A stretch of DNA of 64,000 nucleotides from Mariniflexile sp. TRM1-10. Its GTDB lineage: Bacteria > Bacteroidota > Bacteroidia > Flavobacteriales > Flavobacteriaceae. Below the pieces are notes generated by a model that saw only the letters and a program-made list of their open reading frames with translations, ran no database searches and was not told where the DNA came from. Every line of letters starts with the position of its first letter. The stretch's first letter is position 1. Shown in pieces: positions 62,592 to 64,000 of the stretch. A program made the translations under genes and the position numbers. The stretch covers positions 2,269,501 to 2,333,500 of the forward strand of contig NZ_CP022985.1 of the NCBI RefSeq assembly GCF_003425985.1, in the 5' to 3' direction.

Positions 62592-62987
62592 AGTTTTATC
62601 TTTTTATGAATAAAAAATTATGATTACGATATAAAGCTTTACCAGTTAAGTTGCGTATAAAGATTTGGATATGAGTTCGTTTCAATGTTCCGATACAGGA
62701 ACAAGTTAAGCACATACAAGCGAAGTTATCATTTTTTACATTTAGAATCAAGTTAAATGTTTATGCCTAATTCCAAAAATAATGAACCGTTCATCGATTT
62801 TTTGACTAAGACTTCAAGGGGTTTTGTTCGAGTCTTGTTCGACATTCCTTCGAGGATTCTTCGTGAAACCCCTTATTTTACGAAGAAACCCCGAACAATC
62901 CTCGAAGGAATGTCGAAGGAAGCCCTTATTAGGGCTGTTGATTCAAATTTTAACAGCTATTTTTGTGAAGATTATTTTTCGTGCTAT
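62592..62987. other. 396-base intergenic region with nested hairpins
   Basis: No convincing gene is seen between the GH28 stop and the VOC start. The part nearest VOC is A+T-rich leader. The rest holds the inverted repeats listed at 62838-62917 and a short hairpin AGCCCT/AGGGCT at 62920-62935. Confidence 0.65.
62838..62917. repeat. Compound inverted repeat downstream of the GH28 gene
   Basis: A perfect 21-base stem (62838-62858 with 62897-62917, core GACATTCCTTCGAGGATT) encloses a second stem CTTCGT/ACGAAG. A repeated GAAACCCC also lies in the enclosed segment. Related pieces (GGGGTTTTGTTCGAGTC) lie just to the left. Confidence 0.85.
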
Positions 62988-64000
62988 TTACAAATCGCTA
63001 TCGCTAAAATGAATGCCTTTGGTTTCAATAGTTTCATTAGGTGTGGTTAATGCGCTCTGTTTTATGTCTAAAACAAGGTTGTCAAAGCTGATAGTGTCGC
63101 CACCAAGTATATCGACCACCGAATCTGGCGTTTTGATATTCGTGTTTTTAATACTTACGTTTTTAGCATCATTTATTATGATGAGATTGCTGCAGTTGGC
63201 ATCCACATTATCAATAGTTAAGTTGGTTAATGGCGATTCGGGTATGCCGTAAATTTTTAAAAAGTGTGTGCCATTTTCAATAATAATATTGGAAATGTGT
63301 ATGTTTCGGTAAAAAGGCGTTAGGGCATTTACGTCTCTTATAGGAAGTCTGTCTGCCAATTCACCCACATAAGCTCGTGTGCCTAGCATGTCCCATTTTA
63401 TACAAGTGGCTTCAAGGTTCATGCGTATTCTGTTGTAATACAGGTTTTCGCCACCACCACCTCTGGGTCGGCGTGTTTTAAACCGAATACCAACACCTGT
63501 GCCATCAAACACACAATCGTGGACGTATAAATTTCTAATAACACCTGCAGTTTCACTTCCGCAGGTAATGCCACCATGGCCTTTAAGCGCTAAACAATGT
63601 CTAACCACGACATTTTCGGTGGCTCTGTTAACGTTTAATCCGTCTTCACCACGACCAGATTTCATGGTAAAGGCATCATCGCCTGTACTTAGTGTGCAGT
63701 ACTCAATAAGCACGTTTTTTGAAGATTCAATATCGATACCATCACCTCGGGGAATGCCCACCGAGTTTACCGAAACACCTCTTATGATGACATTGTCGCA
63801 ATACACGGGAACAATATTCCAAAAAGCGGTATTTTCTAATGAAATGCCTTCAATATAAACCTTTTTGCAGTTAACGGGCGAAATGAATTTTGGAGGAAAG
63901 ATCCAGTCTTCCTTCGAGCCATCATGAATACGCGCTTCGGCAGGTTTGGTTAAATCTACAAGCGTTTCAATAGGCGTGTGGTACGAGCGTTCTTTTATTT
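62988..64000 (-). CDS. Glycoside hydrolase family 28 (polygalacturonase-like), 5' end missing
   Basis: This is a right-handed beta-helix glycosidase of GH28, which cleaves galacturonan or rhamnogalacturonan. The frame is open to the window end; the GTG at 63806 is internal, since upstream codons continue the fold (IHDGSKEDWIFPPKF, VEGISLENTAFWNIVPVYCDN-like). Catalytic landmarks are DGIDIESS, STGDDAFTMKSGRGEDG with the Asp pair, GHGGITCGSE with its His, and IRFKTRRPRGGGG. The visible C-terminal 337 codons probably cover about two thirds of the enzyme. The substrate is likely plant or algal pectin-like polysaccharide. Confidence 0.9.
   Translation of the reverse strand, partial: IKERSYHTPIETLVDLTKPAEARIHDGSKEDWIFPPKFISPVNCKKVYIEGISLENTAFWNIVPVYCDNVIIRGVSVNSVGIPRGDGIDIESSKNVLIEYCTLSTGDDAFTMKSGRGEDGLNVNRATENVVVRHCLALKGHGGITCGSETAGVIRNLYVHDCVFDGTGVGIRFKTRRPRGGGGENLYYNRIRMNLEATCIKWDMLGTRAYVGELADRLPIRDVNALTPFYRNIHISNIIIENGTHFLKIYGIPESPLTNLTIDNVDANCSNLIIINDAKNVSIKNTNIKTPDSVVDILGGDTISFDNLVLDIKQSALTTPNETIETKGIHFSDSDL

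Noticed and set aside
62757..63050. A 97-codon forward frame in the gap after the GH28 gene
   Set aside because: It runs through the compound hairpin and into the GH28 coding region on the other strand, has no family features, and its composition follows the inverted repeats.

Overview
The window is chromosomal DNA of a marine- or soil-type Flavobacteriaceae (Bacteroidota). This follows from the gene set: SprA and RemB of gliding motility and type IX secretion, a PorP/SprF-like protein, a short primary sigma factor, bS21, a FolK-deoxynucleoside kinase fusion and DUF6089. It also follows from the low G+C and from promoters of the Bacteroidota form TTG-N19-21-TAnnTTTG with little sign of Shine-Dalgarno sequences. 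No rRNA, tRNA, CRISPR array or intact transposase gene was seen. The first gene (sprA) and the last (a GH28 glycosidase) run off the ends.

Region by region: 1-9196 carries the 3' part of sprA, then gcvH, a VanZ-like gene, two paralogous TonB-type proteins and remB. 9565-15108 is a cytochrome oxidase assembly and subunit cluster (heme O synthase, two subunit III proteins, subunit IV, a Sco-like protein without cysteines, Sco, DUF420 and a small CxxC membrane protein). 15193-21538 is a MacAB/TolC-like efflux operon (ATPase, two permeases, adaptor, outer-membrane channel) running into tsaB. 21575-24263 holds MscS, DUF1304, a dodecin and a NifU-type protein. 24644-30972 holds the PorP/SprF-like protein, a VWA lipoprotein, a LytS/LytTR-type two-component pair with a small lipoprotein between them, and a gamma carbonic anhydrase.

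31237-40773 is a mostly reverse-strand block: murI, a lipoprotein with a beta/gamma-crystallin-like domain, and the envelope operon DUF6089-uppS-bamA-ompH-ompH, then nadK and a CBS protein. 40954-46636 holds pdxJ, an alpha/beta hydrolase, a small membrane protein and the tig/clpP/clpX proteostasis genes. 47267-56019 holds a GH3-family protein, DUF2797, rpsU, rpoD, a large AsmA-like protein, a queuosine-precursor transporter and the folK fusion.

The most unusual gene cluster is 56127-61606 on the reverse strand. It is a tightly packed four-gene operon: a double-GHKL ATPase/histidine kinase, a receiver protein, an HNH nuclease and a TaqI-like adenine-specific DNA methyltransferase. It is preceded by the wreck of an XRE-type regulator gene. 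It looks like a restriction or defence system wired to phosphorelay signalling, and I do not recognise it as a named system. Beyond it lie a VOC gene of foreign base composition and the GH28 gene.

The intergenic DNA is rich in dispersed repeats. One family has GTTTAAA-containing terminal inverted repeats and internal hairpins whose stems differ between copies but stay paired (23197-23359, 24386-24596, 46869-47143). A second family occurs at 9291-9413 and 31040-31116. An octamer tandem array occurs at two unlinked places (14863-14886 and 50094-50153).
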